Of a DNA stretch of 64,000 nucleotides, positions 15,757-24,297 are shown piece after piece (position 1 is the first letter of the stretch; every line of letters starts with the position of its first letter). The notes beneath the pieces are model-generated. The model searched no databases, was not told the origin of the DNA, and saw only the letters and a program-made list of their open reading frames with translations. The stretch comes from Nocardia sp. NBC_01503 (GTDB taxonomy: Bacteria > Actinomycetota > Actinomycetes > Mycobacteriales > Mycobacteriaceae). A program made the position numbers and the translations under genes. The stretch lies in assembly GCF_036327755.1 (NCBI RefSeq), contig NZ_CP109596.1, positions 7,998,001-8,062,000 of the forward strand, given 5' to 3'.

Positions 15757-16409
15757 AGGCTTCCCTTCGTCGAGGGGATACCGGTCACCCGCGGGTCCAA
15801 CTCCACGGCGGCACGCAAAGCCCGTGCGACGGCCTTGAATTCGGCCTCGGTGATGTGGTGCTGGTCGCGGCCGTACAGCACCCGCACGTGCAGGGCGATG
15901 CGGGCGTTCAGCGCGATCGATTCGAAGACATGGCGATTCAGGACCGTCGAGTAGGACACGCCCGGACCGGCGGAGGGAATCACGGTGTGCAGCAGGTGTT
16001 CCGGCTCGCCGGTGTGCACGCAGTACGGTCGGCCCGAAACATCGACGATGGCCTGCGCGAGAGTCTCGTCCATGGGGATGAAGGAGTCGCCGAAGCGGCG
16101 GATGCCCTTCTTGTCGCCCAGCGCCTGCGCCAGGGCCTGGCCGAGCACGATGGCGGTGTCCTCGACGGTGTGGTGCGCCTCGATCTCGATATCGCCCTTG
16201 GCCTGCACGGTCAGGTCGAAGCTGCCGTGCTGGCCGAAGGCGGTGAGCATGTGATCGTAGAACGGGACGCCGGTGGAGATATCGGTCTTACCGGAGCCGT
16301 CGAGGTTCAACTCGACCACGATGCTGGATTCACGGGTGGTGCGTTCCACCCGGGCGATTCGGTCCATGTTCGCTTCCCTGTCCACGGGGCGGCCCGCCGC
16401 CGTGCTCAT
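15753..16409 (-). CDS. hisB: Imidazoleglycerol-phosphate dehydratase
   Basis: HisB removes water from imidazole glycerol phosphate. The 218-aa protein is the dehydratase alone, without the phosphatase domain seen in enterobacteria. The duplicated manganese-binding motifs are clear: PFYDHML and EAHHTVEDTAI in the first half, and DQHHITEAEFKA in the second. ATG overlaps the hisC stop as ATGA. A second Met at residue 15 is an alternative start. Confidence 0.96.
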   Translation of the reverse strand: MSTAAGRPVDREANMDRIARVERTTRESSIVVELNLDGSGKTDISTGVPFYDHMLTAFGQHGSFDLTVQAKGDIEIEAHHTVEDTAIVLGQALAQALGDKKGIRRFGDSFIPMDETLAQAIVDVSGRPYCVHTGEPEHLLHTVIPSAGPGVSYSTVLNRHVFESIALNARIALHVRVLYGRDQHHITEAEFKAVARALRAAVELDPRVTGIPSTKGSL

Positions 16410-17536
16410 CGGGCAACCACCTCGGTCGCAATAAGTTTCGCGCTCACGCGCAGGAATTCATCGTTCTCGGCGGCCAGGCCGATGGTGGTGCGCAGGTACC
16501 CCGGGATGCCGACATCGCGAATGAGCACGCCCTCGTCGAGGTAGTGCTGCCAGGCGCGCGGCGCATCGGCGAAGCGGCCGAAGAGGACGAAGTTGGCGTC
16601 GGAGGGGATGACCTCGTAACCCATTTCGGTCAGCGCGGCCATGACGCGATCGCGCTGCGCCGCCAATTCCGCGACACTGCCGAGGGTTTCATCGGCATGC
16701 CGCAGCGCCGCCCGCGCCGCGGCCTGGGTGACCACGGACAGGTGGTACGGCAACCGCACCAGCAGCATGGCATCGATGACCGCGGGCGCGGCCGCCAGAT
16801 AACCCAGCCGCCCGCCCGCGAAGGCGAACGCCTTCGACATGGTCCGGCTGACAACGAGTTTCGCCGGGAACCGGTCGATCAGCGAGATGGCGCTGGGTGC
16901 GCTGGAGAACTCCCCGTACGCCTCGTCCACCACCACGATGCCGGGTGCGGCATCGAGGATCCGCTCCAGGTCGGCGAGCGGAATGCTGTGCCCGGTCGGG
17001 TTATTGGGGCTGGTCACGAAGACCACATCGGGCCGCTTCTCGGCGATCGCCATGACGGCGTAGTCGATATCGAGGGAGAAGTCGCCATTGCGCTTGGCCT
17101 CGACCCATTCGGTATCGATGCCCTCGGAGATGATCGGGTGCATCGAGTAGGACGGGACGAAACCCAGTGCGCTGCGGCCCGGTCCGCCGAACGCCTGCAA
17201 CAGCTGCTGCAGGATCTCGTTGGAGCCGTTGGCGGCCCACACATTCGACACATCGACCGTGACGCCGGTCTGCCGGGTCAGGTAGGCGGCCAGATCGGTG
17301 CGCAGGCCGACGGCATCGCGATCCGGGTAGCGGTGCAGGTCGGTGGCGGCGGCGCGTACGGATTCGGCCACATCGTCGACCAGCGCCTTACTCGGCGGGT
17401 GTGGGTTCTCATTGGTGTTCAGCTGGACGGGCACCGTCAATTGCGGTGCGCCGTAAGGGCTTTTACCGCGCAGGTTCTCCCGCAGCGGTAGATCATCCAG
17501 CGAGACGACGGCTCCGGGGACGGTCACGGCATTCAC
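16406..17536 (-). CDS. hisC: Histidinol-phosphate aminotransferase
   Basis: HisC transfers the amino group from glutamate to imidazole acetol phosphate, with PLP as cofactor. The 376-aa fold-type I enzyme shows LNTNENPHPPSKAL near the start, NGSNEILQ, VFVTSPNNPTG, VVDEAYGEFS and the PLP lysine in SRTMSKAFAFAGGRLGY. The GTG at 17536 is chosen because it overlaps the hisD stop as GTGA, the pattern used through this operon. Confidence 0.95.
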   Translation of the reverse strand: MNAVTVPGAVVSLDDLPLRENLRGKSPYGAPQLTVPVQLNTNENPHPPSKALVDDVAESVRAAATDLHRYPDRDAVGLRTDLAAYLTRQTGVTVDVSNVWAANGSNEILQQLLQAFGGPGRSALGFVPSYSMHPIISEGIDTEWVEAKRNGDFSLDIDYAVMAIAEKRPDVVFVTSPNNPTGHSIPLADLERILDAAPGIVVVDEAYGEFSSAPSAISLIDRFPAKLVVSRTMSKAFAFAGGRLGYLAAAPAVIDAMLLVRLPYHLSVVTQAAARAALRHADETLGSVAELAAQRDRVMAALTEMGYEVIPSDANFVLFGRFADAPRAWQHYLDEGVLIRDVGIPGYLRTTIGLAAENDEFLRVSAKLIATEVVAR

Positions 17537-18870
17537 CGCAGCTCTCCGAATCGCACCTGGACGGCCTGACCGTGTGCGGGCAGGTCCTCGGCATCGGCGA
17601 GCGCGACCACATATCCGGCGACGTCTTTCAGCGCCGCCTCGGAGTAGTCCACGACGTGGATGCCGCGCAGGAAGGTCTGCACGCTCAAACCCGAAGAGTG
17701 CCGGGCACATCCGGCGGTGGGCAGCACGTGATTGGAGCCCGCGCAGTAGTCGCCCAGGCTGACCGGGGACCAGGCGCCGACGAAAACCGCTCCGGCACTG
17801 CGTACTCGGGCGGCGACGGCGGAGGCGTCGGCGGTCTGGATCTCCAGGTGCTCGGCCGCGTAGGCGTTGACCACCCGCAGACCCTGGGTGATGTCGTCGA
17901 CCAGTACGGTGCCGGACTGCTTGCCGGACAGCGCCTCGGTCACGCGATCGTGGTGTTTGACCACGGCCATCTGCGCGGTGAGCGCCTTGTCCACGGCATC
18001 GGCGAGTTCGACGCTGTCGGTGACGAGCACACTCGCGGCCAGCACATCGTGCTCGGCCTGCGAGATGAGGTCCGCGGCCACATGCGCCGGATCGGCGGTG
18101 GCATCGGCCAGAATCGCGATCTCGGTGGGTCCGGCCTCGGCGTCGATGCCGACCAGGCCGCGGCAGAGCCGTTTGGCGGCGGTGACATAGATATTGCCCG
18201 GCCCGGTGATCATGTCGACCGGTTCCAGCTGCGCGTCATCGGTATCGATACCGCCGTAGGTGAGCAGGGCCACCGCCTGCGCACCGCCGACCGCCCACAC
18301 CTCCTGGACGCCGAGCAGTTTGGCGGCGGCCAGAATCGTCGGGTGCGGCAATCCGCCGAACTGTGCCTGCGGCGGTGAGGCCACCACCAGCGAATCGACG
18401 CCCGCGGTCTGCGCGGGAACCACATTCATGACCACGCTGGACGGGTAGACGGCATTGCCGCCGGGCACGTACAGCCCGACCCGTTCGACCGGAATCCACC
18501 GTTCGGTGACGGTGCCGCCGGGTACGACCTGGGTGGTCTTATCGGTGCGCCGCTGATCGCCGTGCACCTTGCGGGTGCGTTCGATGGCGACCTCGAGGGC
18601 GGTGCGCACCATGGGATCGAGCTCTTCGAGAGCGCGGTCGAGTTCGGCGGCGGGCACGCGCACCGAGGCGGGTCGCACGCCGTCGAACTTCTCGCTGAAC
18701 TCCAGCGCGGCCTCGACACCCCGATCGCGGATCGCCTCCACGACGGGCCGCACATGATGCAGCACCGAGTCCACGTCGACGCCTCCACGCGGCAGGGCCG
18801 CGCGCAGTTCGGCAGCAGTGGGAGTACGTCCGCGCAGATCCACGCGGGCGAGCTCGATGCGGCTTGTCAT
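17533..18870 (-). CDS. hisD: Histidinol dehydrogenase
   Basis: HisD oxidises L-histidinol to histidine in two NAD-dependent steps. The 445-aa zinc enzyme has VYVPGGNAVYPSSVVMN, GAQAVALLTYG, DMITGPGNIYVTAAKR, GPTEIAILAD, the catalytic region SQAEHDVLAAS and AEHLEIQT. It is the first gene of the his operon; the promoter should lie in the 35-90 bases upstream, which is shared with a doubtful small divergent frame. Confidence 0.96.
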   Translation of the reverse strand: MTSRIELARVDLRGRTPTAAELRAALPRGGVDVDSVLHHVRPVVEAIRDRGVEAALEFSEKFDGVRPASVRVPAAELDRALEELDPMVRTALEVAIERTRKVHGDQRRTDKTTQVVPGGTVTERWIPVERVGLYVPGGNAVYPSSVVMNVVPAQTAGVDSLVVASPPQAQFGGLPHPTILAAAKLLGVQEVWAVGGAQAVALLTYGGIDTDDAQLEPVDMITGPGNIYVTAAKRLCRGLVGIDAEAGPTEIAILADATADPAHVAADLISQAEHDVLAASVLVTDSVELADAVDKALTAQMAVVKHHDRVTEALSGKQSGTVLVDDITQGLRVVNAYAAEHLEIQTADASAVAARVRSAGAVFVGAWSPVSLGDYCAGSNHVLPTAGCARHSSGLSVQTFLRGIHVVDYSEAALKDVAGYVVALADAEDLPAHGQAVQVRFGELR

Positions 18871-18891
18871 AGCGCTGTCAAGTCCTTGTCT

Positions 18892-19059
18892 GTGCTGATC
18901 ATCGAAGGGGTCCGCCGGGCCGTCGAAACGGCCCGCGACCAGCTACCAGACTATCGGGTCCGGGCTACCGCCTATTCGCCGGGACGACCGGGGCCGGTGA
19001 CCACCATGGTGTTCACCGTGGTCGATCCGGACCGGCGCACGGCTGTCGCACTCGGCTGA
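18892..19059 (+). CDS. Possible 55-aa protein divergent from hisD
   Basis: A GTG-started frame giving MLIIEGVRRAVETARDQLPD and ending VTTMVFTVVDPDRRTAVALG. Its codon use looks like a real actinobacterial gene, and it ends exactly at the base before the converging yidC stop. There is no visible ribosome binding site and no family match, so it may also be a fragment or leaderless. Confidence 0.35.
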   Translation: MLIIEGVRRAVETARDQLPDYRVRATAYSPGRPGPVTTMVFTVVDPDRRTAVALG

Positions 19060-19839
19060 TTACGACACGGGCGTGACCGCGTCGGCGGCAGCCTCGGCGT
19101 CGAAACGTCGGTAGACCAGGTGCTGTTGAGCGAAGGTCCAAGCGTTCTGGATGACGAAGTACAGCAGGATCGCCACCGGCCACAGCACGCCCGTCACGAG
19201 GGTTCCGATGGGGAAGACCCACATGGACAGCAGGTTCATCACCCGGGTCCGATCCGTTTCAGGAGCGACTTCACGCTGTCGAGCCGCGGAGAAACGAGCC
19301 GTGAAATGGGTGGCGATCGCGGCGATGACCACCAGTGGAATCACCACCGCGGTAACCGAACCGAGAGCGTCACCGGCGTGGGACAGGCTCAGTGAGAGGG
19401 GTGCGCCGAAGAGTTTCGCCTGTAGGAACGACTGCACCTGTTCGGTTGAGAACACGTAGTTCGCTGTGCCGGCGTGGAAGGAATTCAGCACGTGGAACAG
19501 GCCGATGAAGACCAGGATCTGACCGATCATCGGCAGGAAGCCGAGCAGCGGATTGAACCTGTGCTCCTGCTGTAGCTTGCGTACCTCCTCGGCCTGCTTC
19601 TGCCTGTCGTCCTTGTACTTGCGCTGGATCTCCTTCATCTCCGGAGCGATCTTGGCGAGGGTGCGCTGGAATCTCAGCTGTGCCAGGAACGGGCGGATCA
19701 GCAGCGCGCGCAGGGTCAGCACGAGGAAGACGATGGCCAGCACCCAGGCCAATCCGCTGGAGGTGCCGAGCACCGCCGCGAAGGCCGTGTGCCACAACCA
19801 GAGCACGCCGGAGACGGGGTAGTAGATGAAGTCGAGCAT
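19060..19839 (-). CDS. yidC: YidC/Oxa1-family membrane protein insertase
   Basis: A 259-aa inner-membrane insertase/chaperone for membrane proteins, acting with or without SecYEG. The N-terminal helix near FIYYPVSGVLWLWH is followed by a cytoplasmic hairpin rich in basic residues (PEMKEIQRKYKDDRQKQAEE) and four more hydrophobic segments. It is shorter than the main actinobacterial YidC and lies away from the rpmH/rnpA locus, so it is probably a second paralogue. The ATG at 19839 follows GAGG. A hairpin sits just before the ribosome site. Confidence 0.88.
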   Translation of the reverse strand: MLDFIYYPVSGVLWLWHTAFAAVLGTSSGLAWVLAIVFLVLTLRALLIRPFLAQLRFQRTLAKIAPEMKEIQRKYKDDRQKQAEEVRKLQQEHRFNPLLGFLPMIGQILVFIGLFHVLNSFHAGTANYVFSTEQVQSFLQAKLFGAPLSLSLSHAGDALGSVTAVVIPLVVIAAIATHFTARFSAARQREVAPETDRTRVMNLLSMWVFPIGTLVTGVLWPVAILLYFVIQNAWTFAQQHLVYRRFDAEAAADAVTPVS

Positions 19840-19857
19840 GGGAACCTCACTGCGAGG

Positions 19858-19879
19858 CACCCGCGTGACAACGCGGGTG
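19858..19879 (-). promoter_or_regulatory. Hairpin immediately before the yidC ribosome site
   Basis: Perfect 9-bp arms CACCCGCGT and ACGCGGGTG with a GACA tetraloop, about 8 bases upstream of the GTGAGG site of yidC and 42 bases after the stop of the preceding gene. It could terminate readthrough from that gene or affect yidC translation. Confidence 0.5.
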
Positions 19880-19921
19880 GAGCGATTCAGGGCAGCCGCG
19901 GACCCGATCGTGCGCACACGA

Positions 19922-20218
19922 TCAGGCCGGGCAGGCTCCCGGCGCTCGCGGCCGAGGCCGCCCCGCGGTATCCGGATTGCTCTGTCGCAGAAACGCTCCG
20001 CGGCGTCGTCGCTCCGCCGACTCCGGTAGTCCGACACTCGCGACGGCCCGCAGCACCGGCCCGCGCGCCGCGATAGCCGCCGCCGTCAACGCGACCAGCG
20101 CGGCGGCACCCAGCACGATCAGCGAGTTCGGCTGCGCCGCTGCGAGGTAGAGCACGGCCCACGCGGCGACGACGAGGGCGCACACGAGCACCACAGCCGT
20201 CCGGATCCGCGTAACCAT
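19922..20218 (-). CDS. Small membrane protein, DUF6412-like
   Basis: A 98-aa protein with two hydrophobic helices (about residues 6-26 and 33-53) and an Arg/Pro-rich cytoplasmic tail. A small protein annotated DUF6412 is often found beside a second yidC in actinobacteria, and size, topology and position fit that; the assignment is from memory. The ATG at 20218 (start MVTRIRTAV) is chosen over one six codons earlier. It is probably co-transcribed with yidC. Confidence 0.65.
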   Translation of the reverse strand: MVTRIRTAVVLVCALVVAAWAVLYLAAAQPNSLIVLGAAALVALTAAAIAARGPVLRAVASVGLPESAERRRRGAFLRQSNPDTAGRPRPRAPGACPA

Positions 20219-20284
20219 GGCCTCGACACTACCCACAGATCACCGAACCGGCCGGGCCTGTGACCCGATCGGTCGGCGCCGCGG

Positions 20285-20572
20285 TCATTCGGCGACGAGC
20301 CGCCGGATGATCATCGGCTCGGCGAGGATGCTCTCGAGGACACCCGCGATATGCCGGAAGTGCGGGGTGGTGAAGTGCTCCTCGAGGTCGCCGGCGCTGG
20401 CCCACTCCTCGACCACGACCATATGGGCGGGTTCGTTCGGGTTGCCGAAGGGCTGATAGCTCAGGCAGTTGGGCTCGGCGAGGGACGGTTCGATCATGGC
20501 CTCGAGGGCGGTGCGGAGGCGGTCCTCGTGGCCGGGGAGGGCGCGGAGTTCGGCGACGACGTGCAGGGACAT
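20285..20572 (-). CDS. Antibiotic biosynthesis monooxygenase-like (quinol monooxygenase) protein
   Basis: A 95-aa ferredoxin-like dimeric fold of the ABM family. VVAELRALPGHEDRLRTAL forms the first strand-helix, CLSYQPFGNPNEP the second strand, and MVVVEEWASAGDLEEHFTTP is the typical ABM signature. Relatives such as YgiN oxidise quinols without cofactor; the substrate here is unknown. The gene lies 44 bases downstream of the aldo-keto reductase on the same strand and may belong to its operon. Confidence 0.85.
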   Translation of the reverse strand: MSLHVVAELRALPGHEDRLRTALEAMIEPSLAEPNCLSYQPFGNPNEPAHMVVVEEWASAGDLEEHFTTPHFRHIAGVLESILAEPMIIRRLVAE

Positions 20573-20616
20573 GGGGTTCTCTTTCGAGGGATGGGATATC
20601 TGTGCCTGGCTCGATC

Positions 20617-21651
20617 TCAGGCGCGGTTGGGGCCGGTGCCCGCACCCGTTGTGGTGATGGCCGTGGCGATTTCCCCGAGGTCGGCGGGGGTGAGCTCGAG
20701 GGTGAGAGCGCCTGTCCAGCCGTCGATTTGGGCGGCATTGCGGGCTCCGACAATGGCGCCGGTTATTCCGGGCCAGGAGTTGACCCAGGCCAGCGCGACC
20801 TCGGCGACCGTCACACCGTGGCGGGCGGCGATGGGGCGCAGGGCGTCGACCAGGGCCAGATTGGCGGGCAGGCCGGTGGTGAAATCCGGGCTGGCGGAAC
20901 GCCAGTCGTCGGCGGCGAGTTCGCGGTCGGCGGTGAAGGCGCCGGTGAGCAGGCCGGAGTGCATCGGCGAATAGACGATCACGCCGGTGGAATGCTGCTC
21001 CGCCCAGGCGATTTCGGGGGCGGAGGAGCGGTTGATCGCGGAGAACGGCGGCTGGATGGCATCCACGTGCGCCACGGCCTCGGCCCGATCCAGTTCCGCC
21101 ACCGAGTGATTGGAGAGGCCGATGGCGCGGACCTTGCCCTCCTTCTTGAAGTCGGCCATCAGCTGCCAGTACTCCTCCAGCGGGGTGGGCTGCACCAGGC
21201 TCTCGCCCTCGCCGCCGTAGACGAAGACCGCGCCGGTGTCGGGCCAGTGCACCTGGTAGAGGTCGATGTGGTCGACGCGCAGGCGGCGCAGTGACGACTC
21301 CAGTTCGGCGCGAATGACCTCCGGTCGCATGATGCGGCGCGGCGGACCGGAGCGGTCGTCGCCCTCCTCCCAGATGAGACCGGTCTTGGTGAACAGGTAC
21401 GGCCGGTCGGCCTCGGGCAGGTCGGCGAGCGCCCGGCCGACCAGGGTTTCGGCGTGGCCGAGACCGTACGCTGCGGCGGTGTCGAGCCAGTTGAGGCCGC
21501 TGTCCACCGCGTGCCGGATGGCGGCGATGGATTCGGCGTCATCGGTGGCACCCCACGAGTACTCCCAGCCGGGGCCGGCGATCACCCAGGTACCGAAGCC
21601 CAGCGGGGTGATATCCATACCGGTATCGCCGAAGGGGCGGGTGTTGCTCAT
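20617..21651 (-). CDS. Aldo/keto reductase
   Basis: A 344-aa NADP-dependent TIM-barrel reductase. The catalytic tetrad is visible: Asp and Tyr in LDTAAAYGLGHAE, Lys in LFTKTGLIW and His in YQVHWPD. The cofactor region SNHSVAELDRAE and the C-terminal GAIVGARNAAQID are typical of the YajO/Tas-like group. AGGAG precedes the ATG at 21651. It is divergent from the lipoprotein hydrolase gene; the 206-bp gap holds one copy of a 25-bp element repeated before the MmyB-like regulator. Confidence 0.92.
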   Translation of the reverse strand: MSNTRPFGDTGMDITPLGFGTWVIAGPGWEYSWGATDDAESIAAIRHAVDSGLNWLDTAAAYGLGHAETLVGRALADLPEADRPYLFTKTGLIWEEGDDRSGPPRRIMRPEVIRAELESSLRRLRVDHIDLYQVHWPDTGAVFVYGGEGESLVQPTPLEEYWQLMADFKKEGKVRAIGLSNHSVAELDRAEAVAHVDAIQPPFSAINRSSAPEIAWAEQHSTGVIVYSPMHSGLLTGAFTADRELAADDWRSASPDFTTGLPANLALVDALRPIAARHGVTVAEVALAWVNSWPGITGAIVGARNAAQIDGWTGALTLELTPADLGEIATAITTTGAGTGPNRA

Positions 21652-21756
21652 GCGAATCTCCTGTAGAAATCCTGTCGCGGCGAGCCGCGGGGCCGGATCC
21701 GTTCCGGCTGTGAGCACTACTTTCGTACGGTGCGAGCACGGTAAACAGTGCCGCGC

Positions 21757-21781
21757 GAGCCTGGGCACGGCATGACCAGGA
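21757..21781 (+). promoter_or_regulatory. 25-bp element, copy 1, before the lipoprotein hydrolase
   Basis: The element runs GAGCCTGGGCACGGC and then ATGACCAGGA, and matches 23 of 25 bases of copy 2 at 23392-23416. It contains CCTGG and CCAGG as an inverted repeat spaced by 11 bases. It lies about 77 bases before the hydrolase start, in the gap shared with the divergent aldo/keto reductase. Confidence 0.75.
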
Positions 21782-21857
21782 TGCGACCGTGGAGGCAGGA
21801 CGGGACAGCTCCGGAGGGTGATGCGGGCGGGTGCGCGAGGTTCCTAGCGTCGACGGG

Positions 21858-23327
21858 GTGAAGAGCACATATCGTCTCGGAGCCCTTGTGGCACTTACGG
21901 TTCTCTCGGTCTCGACGATCTCGGCCTGCCGCACCTCCCCCGCCGCGACGGCGCTGGAGTGGCAGAGCTGCCGGGGCAGCGGACTCGATCCGCGACAGGA
22001 GTGCACCCGCATTCAGGTGCCGCTGGACTACTCCCATCCAGACGGCGAGCAGATCACCCTCGCCGTCTCCCGTATTCGCAGCGCGCATCCGGAGTCCAGG
22101 CATGGCGTCATGCTGCTGGTGCCCGGCGGCCCCGGCGGGCCGGGCCTGAACCAGCCGAGCACCGCGAGCGCGAAACTTCCTGCGGCAGTGCGTGATATCT
22201 ACGATCTGGCCAGCTTCGACCCGCGCGGTTCGGGCGAGAGCACCACTGCCGATTGCCGACTGGACCCCGATGACCTCGTCCTGGAGCGGTTCCGCGGCTG
22301 GCCGCGCGGCGATGGGGATATCTCGGCGAATATCGCCGTCTCCCAGCGAATCGCGAAGGGCTGCGCCGATAACGGCGGTGCGCTGATGCGCTCCATGGGC
22401 ACGCGCACCGAGGCCCGCGATATGGATCGCGTTCGAGCGGCGCTGGGCGAGAACACGATCTCGGCGTGGGGTGAGTCCTATGGCACCTACGCGACCTCGG
22501 TGTACGCGACGCTGTTCCCGGAGCGGACCGATCGAATCCTGTTGGACAGCAACGACGATCCCGCCCCCGAACGGGTGGAGCGGGAATGGAACGCCAATTA
22601 CGCGGTCGGGGTGGAGGATCGGTTCCCGGATTTCGCGCGCTGGGCCTCGGATCCGGCCAACCCCGACCGCGTTGCCGATACGCCGGAGGCCGTCCGCACC
22701 GAATTCCTGGACCTCGCAGCGCGACTCGACAGCGCACCGCTCCCCTGGCCGGGATCGCGACTGGGCCAACTGACCGGCAATGGCCTGCGGCAAATGCTGC
22801 TGGACGCCCTCTACCGCGATGATCGCTTTCCCGATCTGGCGCGAATGATCCGGGCGGCCGCGGCATCGGCCACGCTGCCCGAGGCCGAGCCCGGCCCACC
22901 GGAGCGCGTCGTCCAGCAGCGCACCGCGGTCGCGGTGGGCACCATCTGCAATGACGCCGCCTGGCCCACAACGATTTCCGACTACGTGGGCGCGGTGGCG
23001 AAGAGTCGCGCCGAGCATCCCCTCACGGCCGGGCTGCCGCAGAACGTCTCCCCCTGCACGTTCTGGCCCTACCCGGCCGCCGAGAAGACGGTCGTCACCC
23101 CGGACGGCCCGTCGAATGTGCTGATGATCCAGAACCTGCGCGATCCGGCCACGCCGTACGGCGGCGCGCTCAACCTGCGCACTGCCTACGGCGACCGCGC
23201 CCGCATGATCACCGTAGGCTCCGGCGGTCACGGCGCCTACCCGTCACCGCTGTCCTGCGCGAACGAGGCCGTCGAACGATTCTTGCGCGACGGCACCCGC
23301 CCCGACCGGGACCTGACCTGTCGCTGA
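21858..23327 (+). CDS. Secreted lipoprotein alpha/beta hydrolase of the tripeptidyl-aminopeptidase type
   Basis: A 489-aa exported hydrolase. The GTG at 21858 gives a signal peptide ending in the lipobox ISAC (Cys24), so it should be a lipid-anchored cell-surface protein. The oxyanion motif LLVPGGPGGPG, nucleophile Ser in WGESYGTY, Asp in NLRDPATPYGG and His in GSGGHGAY form the catalytic set of the SlpD/SlpE/TAP family, which trims N-terminal tripeptides or cleaves esters. A C-terminal TAP domain is present. It probably shares regulation with the downstream MmyB-like gene. Confidence 0.9.
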   Translation: MKSTYRLGALVALTVLSVSTISACRTSPAATALEWQSCRGSGLDPRQECTRIQVPLDYSHPDGEQITLAVSRIRSAHPESRHGVMLLVPGGPGGPGLNQPSTASAKLPAAVRDIYDLASFDPRGSGESTTADCRLDPDDLVLERFRGWPRGDGDISANIAVSQRIAKGCADNGGALMRSMGTRTEARDMDRVRAALGENTISAWGESYGTYATSVYATLFPERTDRILLDSNDDPAPERVEREWNANYAVGVEDRFPDFARWASDPANPDRVADTPEAVRTEFLDLAARLDSAPLPWPGSRLGQLTGNGLRQMLLDALYRDDRFPDLARMIRAAAASATLPEAEPGPPERVVQQRTAVAVGTICNDAAWPTTISDYVGAVAKSRAEHPLTAGLPQNVSPCTFWPYPAAEKTVVTPDGPSNVLMIQNLRDPATPYGGALNLRTAYGDRARMITVGSGGHGAYPSPLSCANEAVERFLRDGTRPDRDLTCR

Positions 23328-23391
23328 CCACCACGCCCGAGCCCATGCGCACCAGGCCCTTTCGTCAGGCGGGGCAGGCAGCTCCAGCTCG

Positions 23392-23416
23392 GAGCCTGGG
23401 CATGGCGTGACCAGGA
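23392..23416 (+). promoter_or_regulatory. 25-bp element, copy 2, before the MmyB-like regulator
   Basis: The element runs GAGCCTGGGCATGGC and then GTGACCAGGA, with the same CCTGG-N11-CCAGG inverted repeat as copy 1. It ends 32 bases before the regulator start codon and follows the hydrolase stop by 64 bases. The position fits an autoregulatory operator or promoter. Confidence 0.75.
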
Positions 23417-23448
23417 ATAGACGTGGGCGAGCACGCGATACTCATCGC

Positions 23449-24297
23449 ATGACCTTGGACCGGCGTGCCGAACTCGGTGAATTCCTACGCTCGCGGCGGG
23501 CTCGATTGAGTCCGCAGGAGGTGGGGCTGATCGATCATGGGGCGCGGCGGCGGGTGCCCGGCCTGCGGCGCGAGGAGTTGGCGCTGCTGGCCGGGGTGAG
23601 TGTCGATCACTATGTGCGGTTGGAGCAGGGGCGCACACTGCACTTCTCGGAGTCGGTGCTCGATGCGGTGGCGCGGGCACTGCGCTTGAATCCGGTGGAG
23701 CGAGAGCACTTCTACCGGTTGGCGCGGCCCTGGTCCGGTGCGGAGCAGCCCGGGGAGCAGCAGGTCCGGCCGGGATTGCGGCGCTTGCTGGAGTCGGCGG
23801 CGGATGTGCCCGCGTATATCGTCGGCCGGGGTACCAATGTGCTGGCGTGGAATCGACTGGCGGCGGCGCTGATCACCGACTTCTCGGCGCTCCCGCCGCG
23901 CGAGCGGAATCTGGCGCGGCTGGTCTTCCTGGATGAGGGCATGCGCGAGCTGTATGAGGATTGGCCCGGCAAGGCCGCCGATGTGGTGGCGTATCTGCGC
24001 CTGGACGCCTCACGCAATCCCGGCGATGCCGGCATTGCGGATCTCATTGCCGAACTGCTCGACTCCAGTGCGGAGTTCCGCGAGCACTGGGATGAGCACG
24101 CGCTCGAGGACAAGACGCACGGCCGGTACGTGTACCTGCATCCGGTGGTCGGCCGTATCGATCTCGGCTTCGAGACCCTGCGCCTGCCGGACGATCCCGA
24201 TCAGGGCTTGATCGCGCATACCGTCGAGGCGGATTCACCCAGCGCCAACGCATTACAGTTGCTGGCGAGCCTCGCCGCCGAGACCCGGTCCGTCTAG
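23449..24297 (+). CDS. XRE-family regulator with MmyB-like ligand-binding domain
   Basis: A 282-aa regulator. Residues ~8-75 form the helix-turn-helix (LGEFLRSRRARLSPQEVG, then LRREELALLAGVSVDHYVRL). Residues ~100-275 form the MmyB-like (MLTR) domain, which in structures binds a fatty-acid-like ligand; NRLAAALITDFSALPPRERN and DEHALEDKTHGR are typical. The ATG at 23449 is preferred over one 14 codons earlier. It follows the lipoprotein hydrolase on the same strand, and its stop overlaps the converging gene's stop (CTAG). It probably controls itself and the neighbouring hydrolase through the 25-bp element. Confidence 0.92.
   Translation: MTLDRRAELGEFLRSRRARLSPQEVGLIDHGARRRVPGLRREELALLAGVSVDHYVRLEQGRTLHFSESVLDAVARALRLNPVEREHFYRLARPWSGAEQPGEQQVRPGLRRLLESAADVPAYIVGRGTNVLAWNRLAAALITDFSALPPRERNLARLVFLDEGMRELYEDWPGKAADVVAYLRLDASRNPGDAGIADLIAELLDSSAEFREHWDEHALEDKTHGRYVYLHPVVGRIDLGFETLRLPDDPDQGLIAHTVEADSPSANALQLLASLAAETRSV

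Noticed and set aside
21717..23231. A 504-codon minus-strand frame opposite the lipoprotein hydrolase
   Set aside because: Antisense to a gene with signal peptide, lipobox and full catalytic set; no domain in the antisense text.
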